A stretch of DNA of 64,000 nt from Nilaparvata lugens (taxonomy: Eukaryota; Arthropoda; Insecta; Hemiptera; Delphacidae). The translations under genes were made by a program, and so were the position numbers. How positions within the stretch are numbered: the first letter of the stretch is position 1; each line of letters begins with the position of its first letter. Under the pieces are notes generated by a model. It saw only the letters and a list, made by a program, of their open reading frames with translations, was not told the origin of the DNA and made no database searches. The stretch spans positions 51,005,858-51,069,857 of the forward strand of contig NC_052508.1 of the NCBI RefSeq assembly GCF_014356525.2. Direction: 5' to 3'. Below are positions 12,901 through 22,424 of the stretch, piece after piece.

Positions 12901-15900
12901 ATAATAGGACGGGGCAGAATCGGCTTTTAGGTTTAGAATTGGTTTCCTTTGTCAATTATCAAATCAGGAGTGATCATGCTATTTTGCCCTTGCTTGCTAC
13001 AATTTGATAATGATAGTCATCATTCAATTACATTTCTCCATATGACTTATAGTATTGTTTATATAAACATATACAATTCCACAGTATATGAATATAATAC
13101 ACTACTTTTACATAATATGTGTATAATTGACAATGTGATATGTGATGGTTGTTCAATTTATTTATTTATTATTGGATAGAGCAAACAATACAATAGTTGG
13201 AAAGGAAAAGACTGGCTATTGCCCAAAACTTCTTCCATTTCCTAATTTTTGTCTCAATTGACAGGCATTCCGAGCAGCACACTGTACAAGATAGCGCGCC
13301 GCGAAGGCATCCGACTGGCGGCGCCGTTCAACTCGACGCCGACGACGTGGAACCCCGAGGACCTGGACCGGGCGCTGGAGGGGATTAGGTCGGGCACGAC
13401 GACCGTGCAGAAGGCAGCCGCCGAGTACGGCATTCCATCGGGCACCCTGTACGGCCGCTGCAAGCGAGAGGGCATCGAGCTGTCTCGCAGCAACCCGACG
13501 CCCTGGTCCGAGGACGCCATGAACGAGGCGCTCGAGTCTGTCAGGTCAGCATCCAATTGCTTTCTCGACCAGTGGCTAGCAGACTATGGCCAGCAGTGAT
13601 GGGTCACTAAGTAGCAGTATTACGAGTAGAAACTAGGAATCCAGAGATAACAGGGATCCATTACACCCACATATTTATTTATATATCTGCTAACTTATTT
13701 ACTCATCTAATCAAATAAAAATCTTCTTTTTCCACAAATACGGTATTAGTACAAATATACAATTATAAGTAACATAAAATACAGATAATAAAGTACTTGA
13801 ATTCGTTTTTCCCATAATACATCATGGAATGAGCCTACATATAATATAAATTACAAATAATAAAGTACTTGAATTAGGTATTCATATAATACATTATGGA
13901 ATGATTTTAGATATAAATTCAGAGGTTGATCAGTAAAATAAATATTGGCTTTTTGTTGTTTGGGAGTCCCATACAGGAAGGATTTAACTGAATATATAAT
14001 TTAGGCCATCAATAGGCCTCACACCTGTTCATCCGGGACCGACAATTAACTTGCTCATTCGATAGCACTGGGGTTCATCAGTAAAAGACATCTGGTTGAA
14101 ACTCCTATCAGGTTTTTCTCATTCAATTATATGCATTTATATACGTGCAAGTCAACATATTTTGTCACAATCTGATCGATATGTCGATGGAATACATAAT
14201 TTCTCTTACATTCTTAAAATATATGTAGGTGTAATGGGGTCCTAAGAGGGGCGATAGGAAAATACTAATTTCCAATTTTTAAGATTAATTACTCGAGTAT
14301 AAGTAGAAAAAAGTAGAACCTAGATTCTTATTTTTGGAAAAGTATTAATTATTTTTTGTTTTTGTTGTTGACAAGACAGATTTATGTTGTAGATTGTTGG
14401 ATAGTTGTGAACTTTTAGAAGATACACGATGTTGATGTAGTTAAAGATGTACATGCAATTGCAGTAATGTAGGCCTAGTTGAAGATGGAGCTAGGAATGT
14501 AGTCAATTTGAAAAATGTACGAAATAGTTGTTGATGTGCTGTGTTTAACTATTAGTTAATTTAGTAAAGAAAGAAGAGTTGGTCGTTATATTAAAAGATT
14601 TGATAGTTTCCAGTTTCTGGAGTATAGTTTGTAGACTGATAGTTTAGGTTTTTATCCTTCAAAAGACTATGCTCATTTATTTATTTATAATTTTTCCCTT
14701 CAGATTTACATTTTTTGTTAGTTTATTTTGAGATAGTAAAGAATGCTTGTGGATGTGCTCTCTAGGATATGGTTGGATGACTGAGCCACTTCTCTCTCAG
14801 TTGGATGACTGAGCCACTTTGGGGTGTTTAAGCAAAATCTACTTAGTTTCTGAATTTTGGTTAGTGTGCGATGGTTGTGAATGTTCTATAGTCTGAAGAA
14901 AGTTAAGATAGGTTTTTTATTTTTAGAAAATAGTCGTGTTGTTCAGAACATTAATTTTGTTTTGCTGTGTTGTTCTAAAGTATATTTATAATTTATTTAC
15001 CTCACCAAAAATACATTTGTACATACATTTGTTTATCAATTTTTATAATATTTAATTTTGCAAATGCTGTAACCTAATCAATTGGGTAGTTTCATTCAAT
15101 AGTAGCCTACATACTATTCGATTCAATTTGATGTTTTCAACTGACTAAAATGAATAACATTTTATAGACACACTAATCTAAAATCGAGCTCAAATCTCAA
15201 ATCAATCTAAATTTTGCTCAAACTTGTATTGTCTCAATTGTAATGTGTTTTATGAATTCTGTTTATATTATACAAATCAATCTAAAAATTTTGCTCAAAC
15301 TGTTAGTATATTTTTTGAATCAGGAACTGTAATGTGCCTTATGAATTCTGTTTATGTTATCCAAATGTGGTATAACTGTTTTTATTCTACCAATCACACA
15401 TTCATCTCATGAATCATATATCTTTAGAATCTTATTACCAATGAATAATGTACTGTGATCTTGTGAACAATGGCCATGTATTTGTGATATTTGATGTGAA
15501 ATAAACTGAAATCGTGAAATCTGTGTAGATTCTTTGAATGCTAAGCGACCATTTTGTGCTCTAGGATCGGGCAGATGAGCATCAACCAAGCGGCAATCCA
15601 CTACAACTTGCCCTACTCGTCACTCTATGGTCGCTTCAAGCGCATCAAGTATGAGGCCGACCACGAGCACAACACCAACGAGGTTGGCTCGACGAGTGAC
15701 GTGGACGGTGGGGGAGCCCACACGCCCCACACACCCATGTCGGGGGGCGTGCCCACGCCCCACAGTGTGCACAGCACCCATAGTGTGCACAGTGTGCATA
15801 GCGCTCACAGCACCACGTCTGCACCTCCCACGTCCGGCCCTCCTCCCGTGTCAGTTACTTCGGTCCAGACTTCCATGAGCAATCAAACACAACAGCAGCA

Positions 15901-16075
15901 GCAACAACAACAACAACAACAACAACAGCAGCAGCAGCAGCAGCAGCATCCTCCCCCCCAACCGCCCCCTCCTCCTCACCCACCCATGCCCCACATTCCG
16001 CCCCAGATCATGCTGGTGCAGTACCAGCAGGCGCCCCCGCCGCCCCTGCATATGTACCAGCCGGCCCCCAGCTGA
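803..16075 (+). CDS. psq: Pipsqueak (psq), BTB and four-HTH_psq transcription factor, 5' partial, 11 visible exons
   Basis: This is a nuclear DNA-binding regulator; the Drosophila orthologue binds GA-rich sites and acts in chromatin silencing, oogenesis and patterning (family knowledge). Joined exons are 803-967, 1458-1651, 2532-2676, 4906-5118, 5838-5952, 7385-7500, 8287-8374, 9667-9830, 11577-11754, 13265-13544 and 15565-16075. Each is bounded by AG/GT and every junction keeps frame, giving 2169 nt and 722 residues. Visible residues 1-72 are the second half of a BTB/POZ domain (VVLSACSSYFQKLL, then SLLKTADQLKIKGLCE). Four psq helix-turn-helix repeats lie near residues 378-421, 432-477, 488-532 and 540-585, each with a W/aliphatic helix followed by YGIPSxTL or YNLPYSSL. 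The C-terminus is His/Ser, poly-Gln and Pro-rich. The start codon and first half of the BTB lie left of the window. Four consecutive psq repeats behind a BTB is diagnostic of psq. Confidence 0.95.
968..1457 (+). other. psq intron (490 bp)
   Basis: Starts GTATGT and ends TTTGCACAG. AT-rich, with no gene or clear repeat. An unused acceptor-like TTACAG near 1390 leads straight into stops. Confidence 0.8.
1458..1651 (+). CDS. psq: psq exon B: BTB end and Gly/Ser linker
   Basis: Begins SLLKTADQLKIKGLCEVPD, the last BTB helices. A GGG/SSGGG repeat linker follows (about nt 1521-1566), then a TPLPPETPHTRRFTAKLRS segment. It is 194 nt and ends in phase 2 before GTAAAT. The GC-rich codon use contrasts with the AT-rich introns. 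The Gly/Ser run looks like a lineage-specific expansion. Confidence 0.93.
1652..2531 (+). other. psq intron (880 bp)
   Basis: GTAAAT to ACACTTTCAG. Several ATCGATA motifs occur at 1657-1800 and 2057-2085. No gene or clear repeat was recognised. Confidence 0.75.
2532..2676 (+). CDS. psq: psq exon C: basic and His-rich linker
   Basis: The first base completes an Arg codon from the previous exon. It encodes HGNSHSDHSSGGHKQRRYEA, then an Arg/Gln-rich stretch and a run of five His followed by NHNQDTNRSQ. The donor is CAG|GTAACC. No fold is recognised; it is part of the disordered linker between the BTB and psq repeats. Frame continuity with both neighbours supports it. Confidence 0.88.
2785..3031. 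mobile_element. Foldback MITE, family A, copy 1
   Basis: A roughly 60-bp imperfect inverted repeat. The left arm carries GGTCGTTTATGTTCCAAATT and GTTAACTCAAGCCT. The right arm carries AGGCTTGAGTTAAC and AATTTGAACCATAAACAACC. A second copy lies in a later intron at about 9898-10142. No coding capacity. Boundaries are approximate and the target-site duplication was not resolved. Confidence 0.7.
3128..3292. mobile_element. Hairpin MITE, family B, copy 1 (165 bp)
   Basis: A near-perfect palindrome. The left arm 3128-3184 begins AGGTGCGTACAGATTTACGC and the right arm 3236-3292 ends with its complement. A short centre contains ATATCTGTATCTTACC. Diverged copies sit at 3409-3531 and 42701-42869. Confidence 0.8.
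3409..3531. mobile_element. Hairpin MITE, family B, copy 2 (shorter)
   Basis: The left arm GTGCGTATATACTTATGCGC and the right arm GTCACATAAGTCTGTACTC are diverged complements, with CATCAGCTGATG-type sequence toward the centre. It lies only about 120 bp from copy 1, so the two may reflect local duplication or repeated insertion. Confidence 0.65.
4290..4445. repeat. MITE-like fragment with CTATAGTGAG-type end
   Basis: Contains GATAGAGCTATCTGTGTTGTC and ends near CGTGAATCTCACTATAATAG, which resembles the terminal sequence of a MITE family seen at 32.5, 44.4 and 47.0 kb. A related internal block lies at about 12540-12640. Boundaries are uncertain. Confidence 0.4.
4531..4729. repeat. Minisatellite, about five 40-bp units
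   Basis: The unit is close to TTCCAATTTACAAAAATTAC followed by ACCAAATCATTAAAGTAT, repeated about five times with a few substitutions per copy. It lies inside the psq intron. Confidence 0.85.
4906..5118 (+). CDS. psq: psq exon D: linker (Ser/Gly/His-rich)
   Basis: Encodes 71 residues in phase 0, beginning SGAGGDDGQQPDCITVGTST and ending PAPIMSTHSTTTQ before GTATAT. No domain is recognised. The GC-rich composition, canonical TTTTCAG acceptor and preserved frame mark it as coding. It is part of the long disordered region between BTB and DNA-binding repeats. Confidence 0.9.
5119..5837 (+). other. psq intron (719 bp)
   Basis: GTATAT to GTGTGCAG. AT-rich with no gene or repeat seen. Confidence 0.8.
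5838..5952 (+). CDS. psq: psq exon E: linker
   Basis: Encodes VVLDAARSTDVDMPETQPAG and then TATLVSSIELQTSTPPA, ending one base into a codon at GCTG|GTAAGG. Disordered, Thr/Pro-rich, with no known motif. The split codon is completed by the next exon. Confidence 0.9.
5953..7384 (+). other. psq intron (1.4 kb)
   Basis: GTAAGG to GATTTGTCAG. AT-rich. A loosely repeated block with CACTACACTCAGNAGATACAC occurs at about 6355-6375 and 6510-6530, suggesting a diverged local duplication. No gene seen. Confidence 0.75.
7385..7500 (+). CDS. psq: psq exon F: acidic/basic linker
   Basis: Encodes EGVQTMRSEDGKEVKVKFET and then LRAMEQGETLDIDSHMSER in phase with its neighbours (116 nt). The charged, helix-prone EDGKEVKVKFETLRAMEQ stretch is the most ordered-looking part of the linker. 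Its function is unknown. Confidence 0.9.
7501..8286 (+). other. psq intron (786 bp)
   Basis: GTAAGT to TGGATTTTAG. AT-rich; nothing recognised. Confidence 0.8.
8287..8374 (+). CDS. psq: psq exon G: linker
   Basis: A short 88-nt exon encoding GDDEHEHSMHTMMITPELLG and then LIPPGHSSE, ending one base into the next codon at GAAT|GTAAGT. It is acidic/His/Met-rich with no domain. Canonical splice sites and phase matching support it. Confidence 0.87.
8375..9666 (+). other. psq intron (1.3 kb) with tandem repeat
   Basis: GTAAGT to GTGCTTCAG. It contains the three-unit tandem repeat at 8916-9383 (listed separately) and otherwise AT-rich sequence. Confidence 0.8.
8916..9383. repeat. Three diverged tandem units of about 130-190 bp
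   Basis: Units start at about 8916, 9062 and 9252, each opening ATATGACTTT(T/C)AT...GCTCGGTTTA. They pass through ATATTG(T/C)T and a GATAGAGTTA-like block and close at a TAGTATATTG block. The second unit is longer because of an extra segment around 9140-9185 containing TATATATACTAACTAGTTAT. Confidence 0.75.
9667..9830 (+). CDS. psq: psq exon H: first half of HTH_psq repeat 1
   Basis: After a Cys/Gly-rich stretch with eight consecutive Gly, it encodes MNKSWSQEDMELALDALRN and then HNMSLTK. This is helix 1 of a Pipsqueak DNA-binding motif. The exon ends at AAG|GTACCT and the recognition-helix half is in the next exon. Confidence 0.95.
9898..10142. mobile_element. Foldback MITE, family A, copy 2
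   Basis: The left arm has AAGGGCGTTTATGTTCCAAA and CGAGCCG. The right arm has CGGTTTAAACAAACTGTGAA and GATGCCCCATACCATGGGAT. It matches copy 1 at 2785-3031 in the terminal blocks. Boundaries are approximate. Confidence 0.65.
10340..10870. mobile_element. Imperfect 500-bp foldback element
   Basis: Nested complementary blocks occur in mirror order. TTTAGACCAAGCTATTTTAC at left pairs with GATTTTGGTCTGAACATTAC at right. GTGTTCACACCAAAATCATC pairs with AGATGTCGGTGTGAACACCC. It is noticeably more GC-rich than surrounding intron. Probably a non-autonomous DNA element; no TSD or superfamily assigned. Confidence 0.55.
11330..11505. repeat. Dispersed repeat fragment
   Basis: Contains TTTCCGCGTTTCGCCGTGAA, a short ACATTTAA tandem and ACCTCACTTCGCTCGGTCAA. 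I associate this text with planthopper interspersed repeats; class not determined. Low-certainty recognition. Confidence 0.4.
11577..11754 (+). CDS. psq: psq exon I: end of HTH_psq repeat 1, start of repeat 2
   Basis: Encodes ASTTYGIPSTTLWQRAHRMG, completing repeat 1 with its YGIPSTTL recognition helix, then a KKEGPGK linker and SWTEEVLNVALEALRNGSIS, helix 1 of repeat 2. It ends TAT G|GTCAGT, splitting the Gly codon of the second YGIPS. Codons are strongly GC-ending. Confidence 0.96.
11755..13264 (+). other. psq intron (1.5 kb)
   Basis: GTCAGT to AATTGACAG. It carries a GAGCTATCTGGTTTGTC block (12540-12640) related to the repeat at 4.3 kb, and AT-rich sequence. No gene. Confidence 0.75.
13265..13544 (+). 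CDS. psq: psq exon J: HTH_psq repeats 2 (end), 3 and 4 (start)
   Basis: The longest DNA-binding exon. It has IPSSTLYKIARREGI (end of repeat 2), then TWNPEDLDRALEGIRSGTTT through YGIPSGTLYGRCKREGIEL (all of repeat 3), then PWSEDAMNEALESV (start of repeat 4). It ends two bases into an Arg codon, GTC AG|GTCAGC. If the donor is skipped, a stop is met at 13597-13599. Confidence 0.96.
13545..15564 (+). other. psq intron (2.0 kb)
   Basis: GTCAGC to TGTGCTCTAG. It contains a 590-bp inverted-repeat element (listed separately) and two copies of a CTTATGAATTCTGTTTAT-type block at about 15243-15275 and 15335-15370. No gene. Confidence 0.8.
13654..14242. mobile_element. Inverted-repeat element, about 590 bp
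   Basis: The left terminus GGATCCATTACACCCACATAT and the right terminus ATATGTAGGTGTAATGGGGTCC are complements with a few mismatches. Two 72-bp direct units starting AATAAAGTACTTGAATT lie inside (from 13787 and 13859). Non-coding; superfamily not assigned. Confidence 0.55.
15565..16075 (+). CDS. psq: psq terminal exon: HTH_psq repeat 4 and His/Gln/Pro tail
   Basis: The first base completes Arg. IGQMSINQAAIHYNLPYSSL then YGRFKRIKYEADHEH is the second half of repeat 4. A tail follows with repeated VHS(T/A)HS units, 19 consecutive Gln (CAA/CAG mix, 15890-15946) and Pro-rich HPPPQPPPPPHPP. It ends QPAPS and TGA at 16073-16075. The mixed codons suggest the Gln tract is fairly stable. Confidence 0.95.
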
Positions 16076-16990
16076 AGTCTCTATGCCTCCACCAGTGAGG
16101 TAGCTCCTCCGCCTCCGCCACCGCCCCCACAATGATCACAGGTCGGGGCTCAACCACCCTTGCATCTTAGCCACACCAACATCTATCTGAAATTGAAGTG
16201 AGATTGATTTGAAGTTAAAGATCTATATGAAATTAGAGTGAGGTTACTATTGTAAAATTGTTTTGGAGAGATTTATTGAATTTATTGACAGTGGGACCTT
16301 TCCTATTGTCAGGAAGGTATCCTAATTGACGTTCCCTTTTAGCTAAAGTTCTATAATCTATCTAAGGATCAGATAGAAGTGATCAATAACAGGCTGTTTT
16401 CTGTTTAGATTAAACATGGTGAAGTTTGGACAATAATATCCACTCCTAGCACCTCACCTACTAGAAATGACTTGTTTAATCATAGAGAAGGCGAGGATAC
16501 AAGCTATCAGTAATTTCTTACTGCCAATTTTTTCAATATTTTAAATCAGCATGACAGATTCATTGAGTGAATTATGTGACGTAACGGACACACAGTCTGA
16601 ATCACTAGGTCTGAGAAATCTAGAAGGTAAATTTATATTCATTCCAGGATGTTTGGAACTTGCATAAAGTTCATATAATTTTTTTTGTCATTTTAAACTT
16701 AATTACAGTATTTAGACAGTATTTGGATCATTGTTTTTGGACAGATTCCCATTGCTCAAACTGTAATATCTGGAAAAGCAACTACTTCTAAAAAGTGTAG
16801 GCGTTTTTTGTAATGATGCTATTGTTTACTCTATCGAAATGCGTTTAAATGAAACATTTTTCTAAGATTATTACACAAAATAAGACTAATCTGGTTGCCT
16901 AGCCTACTACAATAAATACGAATTTGGACACTTTACACAAAAATATAAACCTGACGCTATGATGCTAAAAGCTCTATCGCCCCTGATCAT
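16076..16990 (+). other. Probable psq 3' UTR and downstream DNA
   Basis: AT-rich, no ORF. An AATAAA at 16911 is one candidate polyadenylation signal among several, so the transcript end cannot be fixed from sequence alone. Confidence 0.5.
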
Positions 16991-17310
16991 ATGGGTGAAG
17001 ACTAATAATTTTGGGACTCACCCAAGATGAGGACGATGTTGAAGTCCATCCTCTTGATGTCGATTCGGTGGTACACAATCCCGAAAAAAACTGGTGTATC
17101 AAATTCCGTACTTTAACGAGACGCGCTCCGATTTATTCAAAAGCCCGGAAAAGTGTGCCCGGAAAGAATGCTTTTTTGTCTCCAGGCCCGACTCTTCCCA
17201 GGCCTACACGTGGAAACTAGACTATGGAAGGGGGGAAGAAGAGTCAGATACTGGTGATGGGACGAGTGGACGGAAACTCACTTTCCCAGGCTGGGATGCT
17301 AGCTAGGCAG
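16991..17310 (+). other. GC-rich island with overlapping short ORFs, unidentified
   Basis: An abrupt rise in GC within AT-rich DNA. Two overlapping plus-strand frames are open: 17011-17220, and one from about 17094 to 17306 containing YFNETRSDLFKSPEKCARKE and ending FPGWDAS. I do not recognise a family. It may be a decayed exon or mobile-element remnant. Confidence 0.3.
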
Positions 17311-20300
17311 TTCCCAACCCTGAGAAAGATCACCACCTCGTTCATCGGTTAGAAAAATGCAGGCTTTCCGTAGCCTATGCTAGGCAGCCAGCAAAACAAT
17401 TACGTTCTATTAAATTCAAATTATCTATCTATCATCTTTACCGTACAACTATTATTCTATATTTCACTAGTACTAATTTCTAATATTATCTATTATCAAT
17501 GATTTCTATTACAGAACGAAATTTATTAGTCTTGTTGGTTTTAGTTTAGGTTGTTTTATCCCCATCAACTTCACAACATATTATTATTATTATTGGAGCC
17601 TAGCCCTTTTCAAAGAATTACAAAATTTAGGTATCAGGAATTTAGCCTTTGGCAATGAAAATTTGCATAATTTACCGACGTCTGATCATTGTGGTGGCAT
17701 TTGGTGTCTAATTCTTGCATACAGATTTTGCAAAACGTTTGAAGATTTGCAAAAGTGTTGCATCTGTGAACTTTTTGTGGCTGTTATCGGTCACGTGATA
17801 GAGCTGGTGGAGCTATTTGTGTGATATAAAAACTTTACAAATTTGTAAATTGTAGTGTGAACAGTAGCTTTAATGTATTGAATGTGTATTTTTGTGTTCG
17901 TATTTCGATCACTTACTTAACATTCCTTGTTTCTTCCTTAATACTTTAAACTGTTCGATTCAATTTGCATTTACTCAGTTCATTTTTGTTCAAAAATAAT
18001 TTATTGTAAATAATTATTGTGTATATAGAATGTAAATAGACTATTGAAATAATTTCAAGCTTTGAGGTTTTAACCAACCTTTACAAAAAATTATAAGACT
18101 TGTTTCAAAATACAGTCTAATACAACACAGAGGTAACAAGTGGGCAATTTTCCAGAAAACAAAAGTATTTTGAAAAGCCAAAGGAAATTTAACTTTATCT
18201 TAGGAAATTTATCTTAGCTGATTTGGATACTGAAAATTCTGTTTTTCAAATACAGTACACAGTTAATATTTTTCTCAATCATATATCTTTTATGAAATTT
18301 TCTAACGATGGATATTTTTATTAATTAATTAAAGATTGTATTAAATTCAATACTTCTTATACACATATTGTTTGTTTCAAGCATTTTATAATTCTTTTCA
18401 AGTCTTCAAGGTTTTTATTCAGAAGTCGGCTATACTCATAAACATTTTTTCATTTTAATTCATTTTACTAGAAGACTCCTTGTTTTTGTCAAATTTAATA
18501 CATTAAATTGCCATGTTTCTAAATAGATTATCTCTTGTTTGTGGTAAAAACTTTTTTTTACCAAAGCTTTTAAAAGTTCTAGCTGAGAAAATTAGAAAAC
18601 ACTTGATTCGTTCAGAAATAGTTCGTTTCGAATTTTGTTCCCTCAATACCATTTATATAGATATCAATATTTAATAGATTCTTTCAATATGCTGTTCAAC
18701 CGGCTCATTAAATTTTGGAAGATTTTCTCTTTTCTATTCAAATCTTGCGAAGTTGAGATGGAAAAGTAAATCATGTAGATGTATTGATAAAAGAAATTTT
18801 CTTACTACATGACCACTTGAAATTAATATGTATTGAAAATTAGTTATTAGTTACAATGATCTCATGAAATTACTGTAAAATTATCGATTTGAGTGGTAGT
18901 GTTTTGACAAATTGATGTATCTATAAAAATAATTCTTGTAGAGTTTAACAATGGAATTTGTAAACATTATTGGCTAAATTGATCATCGAAAATGTTTATC
19001 CAACTTTTCTGTTGATAGTTCAAATGCAATATGATTACTTACTAAAAGCTTTTTGGAAGTGTGATACAAAGATCAAAGAAATTGAATATATTACATTATC
19101 ATGTAGATGAACAACGCTTTACTACAGATATCAATTATTGTAAGATCATTGACATATTTGAATATTATCCTTAGTTTTATTTGTATTTGAGTGGTTTGAA
19201 AATACAAGTCTGACTACAGTTTTTTAAGGTGGCTGATGAATGATGGACCATTTTTGGGATGGTTGTTGGGATTATTTCTATCAGCATGGATGTATAGTAA
19301 ATTAAAATATTCGGAAGCAATAGTACAAGAATAATAAATTATTGACATAGAAATTTTAAACTTATTGAATTATGTTATTAAAAAAAAACTTTTATGAAAT
19401 CGTATCATTTCCATTAAACAGTCATTTTAGCAAGAAGCTTCTCATTCCAATTTCCCTTCAATCTGAAAAATCCAATTCCAGTTCAATTTTCCTGATCTAA
19501 GTGATATTGTTTTACTTGAAACTGATATTCTTAATTAATTTTTTTTTATAATTTTAGGAAATTCTCTTTGCACACATCTAGATAATAACCCCAGTAACTA
19601 ATTTAGTATTTTTGACTTGACCTAATACAAATAAGAGTTTTTAGAACTTCTAGTAAATGTATTATAGTGTAGATTATGTTGATATTTCAAAAATCTCCAT
19701 TTTTCGATTTAATCAGAATATAACTTAATTTAATCATTTATTTCAATCATATCCAGTTTTAAAATGCAGGGGGGTATTAGACTATTCTGTTCAACGGAAA
19801 AATTCTTCAACATCTTTTATTTATTTATTTATTCAATCATGTATCTTCCAATTTTTCTCTTCAAATATTTTACTGAGAAGCATTCGAACTAAAATAATTT
19901 TTAAATGTTTAATTGCTAAAATTATAATTTATCACAATTTATCGAAAGTTTTATAATTGATTAACATTAATTTAAAATAAAACATGCAATTATAAACAAT
20001 TTATTACAGTTTGTTTCAATTCATTACAGTAGTAAGACTTCATTTTCATTGTTTCTTGAATATTCTTATCAACGTGTCTCAAATGATTCAAAATTATTAA
20101 TTTTATATTTTATAAAATGTAAAATATATGTTATGTATTGATTGTATTATTCATTGAATTATTGCAATACTATATATTTTATTGTATGTGATCTTGAATT
20201 ATTATCGTTTTTCTCATTGACAAGTTCAATCTTAATTCTGTTTCTCCATACAAATCAGATATTAAACTGATTTTTCTTACTTCCATTATTAACTAAACTT

Positions 20301-20643
20301 TTCAATGTTACCATTTGAATAACATTTTTGTAAGATTTCAGCGATCCACATATTATACATCTGTCACTAATTATTTACCTATTGTTGTATTATTTTATAT
20401 TTTTTCTACTGAAGTAAAATTTATAAGTATGTATAGATTTAAATATATATTTTATTATTTGTTGCAAGGAATCACTGATTACCTATTTCATTTTCCTGCT
20501 TGGTGATAACAATACTTTGAGTATTGGCTAATGCTTTATTCTTATTATACTTTGATGTGAAGTGGAATATTTAAAGATTTTTTTGAAAATTATTAGTTCA
20601 AAATTTGATTTCTAGAATTACAGATTTGCATAACAACTATTTT
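17311..20643. other. AT-rich noncoding DNA
   Basis: No ORF of substance, no clear tandem or inverted repeat, and homopolymer-rich. Could include distal 3' UTR of psq. Confidence 0.6.
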
Positions 20644-20822
20644 CAGAGACTGATGTCCGGTTTCTAAAACTCTTATTAAAACTTGATGAACTTTTCAAAC
20701 ATATAAAGTTATTTGATCAGATCTATTTAGCACATTTGAAATTTGGAAAAATTGAATGTCACCCTTTCATTTTCCATCAAGTTTTATTAATAGTTCTAAA
20801 AAACCGGGCATGAATGTCTGTC
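20644..20822. mobile_element. Inverted-repeat MITE (179 bp)
   Basis: Arms of about 45 bp: left CAGAGACTGATGTCCGGTTT then ACTCTTATTAAAACTTGATG, right CATCAAGTTTTATTAATAGT then ACCGGGCATGAATGTCTG. No coding capacity. Confidence 0.7.
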
Positions 20823-22140
20823 CATCTCTTCATGAAACTAATGAGATTATGCAAATGAAAATAACATCTATTTACTACACACTGGAAGGGCTCAAGCTCT
20901 CAAGCTCCTGAGGCTGAAGTACCGATACATTAGATATTTTCTCAAAATACCTCTGAGAATATGCATTGAAAAATTTTGTTCTGAAACCTCAATAATAATT
21001 GAATAATTCTATAGAATAGTGAATGATTATTCAAATGAATACTTACATTACGACAAAGCAGTCTAAAGAGTCAAACGAATAATAATTTTTATTATTTATT
21101 CTTACATCATCTAAGTAAGTACATCATCGATTTATAATTGGTTACAATGATACCTTATTTGTGATAGGCGCTACATGATAGTGGGATTATTAAAAAATGA
21201 TGAATGATGGAGCAACTGTGCTGTCGCTGTCTGCTGTGCTCTATTATCAGCCTTGGGCACACCACTGCAGTTTGCATCGCAGATTTCTTTTGATTGTGGG
21301 TTGTCTCTCCTGTGGCAACGGTGTGAACAAGGCTTAATCCTGGATCAGCACTGTGTTGAGTACCGTAGCTAAATAATAATATCAATAATAATAATTTATT
21401 CGACCAAAAACAAACATTGTACAAACAAATTTAAATAACATAACTGGTGTAGTAAACACCCACGCATGCACAATACATGTTTGTAGTATACATTTATAGT
21501 CTATGTGAAGGTAAGTATAGTCTGTGATATTTTAGTCTAAATGAAGGCTATGATCCTAAGTGAGTAGACTGTCTACTAACGTTGGCTATGGTCATCTTGA
21601 TCAGCTAAATTCGTCGATTGGGTTGTTATGCAGCCGCCCAGCAAATGGGTACCACCATAGATAAAGGAGCATATAAGGAGCACTATATTTCTTGTCTCTG
21701 GTACAACCTCCTTGCCATACGAACGGCTTTGATGAACGTGCTTAGCGATGAGTAGAGTGTTCCGTTTGTGATATGCATGTATGTTCGACGATTACTTTTG
21801 ATTGGTTCCATCTGCCATGTTTTCATCAATCAACTTTAAATTTTCAACACACGTTACTGTGCCGTATTCTTTGAACCATAATAAGTCTATAGTGAGGTCC
21901 ACGTTATAATGGCAGTTATTTGATTAACATTGGTGTTGCTATCATTGTCTATCATTTGACAAAACAGATAGCGACAAACTCCAATGAATAATACTTCCGA
22001 TTCCAATACCATTCGAACATTGTTGTCAGGTGTACCTGGAAATCTACATGAGATTATATGAATCTACATGTAACCTTCCTATAAATGTATAGGCTACACC
22101 AAATAATGAGAACTTGCTATTTGACGAAGCGCCAGGTTAA
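20823..22140. other. Noncoding DNA with repeat fragments
   Basis: No gene. Contains a one-ended relic of a TA-flanked MITE (listed separately) and an A/T-rich ATAATAATAATTTATT stretch near 21380-21400, as often seen at LINE/SINE 3' ends. Confidence 0.55.
21888..22000. mobile_element. One-ended relic of the TATAGTGAGGTCC MITE
   Basis: Begins TATAGTGAGGTCCACGTTAT, then AATGGCAGT and the internal block TTGCTATCATTGTCTATCAT shared with the complete copy at 34434-34646. No matching right terminus is present, so it is truncated or decayed. Confidence 0.65.
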
Positions 22141-22191
22141 TGTCAAGATGAAATTTTTTCTTACCCTTCTAGTCGTGACTCCTTTTTTTCT

Positions 22192-22224
22192 GACGTTAGT
22201 CGTGACCCTGAGTCCCAGGGACCC
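22192..22224. repeat. GTTAGTCGTGACCC repeat, copy 1
   Basis: GACGTTAGTCGTGACCCTGA followed by GTCCCAGGGACC. A direct copy lies at 24619-24650 and an inverted part-copy at 24798-24815, so the motif flanks the LINE remnant on both sides. Confidence 0.65.
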
Positions 22225-22424
22225 ACTTCTTTCATATTGAATATCTCAATATATTTCAAGATTATAATGTTATTCTATGATTCTAATATGTCCAAGGGTC
22301 TTTGATGAACGCCACGAACACTTATGTAAAGCATAAATAGATCTTTATTATAATTATGAAATGAATTTATGAAACCTTGTATTTTCAGGGTAGTGAAAAG
22401 TAACATTTGGTTATTATTTTATAT

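Noticed and set aside
13254..13556. 100-codon minus-strand ORF
   Set aside because: Antisense shadow of the psq exon carrying repeats 2-4.
15627..16132. Alternative frames over the psq last exon
   Set aside because: Poly-Leu and Arg/Thr frames are shadows of the poly-Gln/Pro coding sequence.
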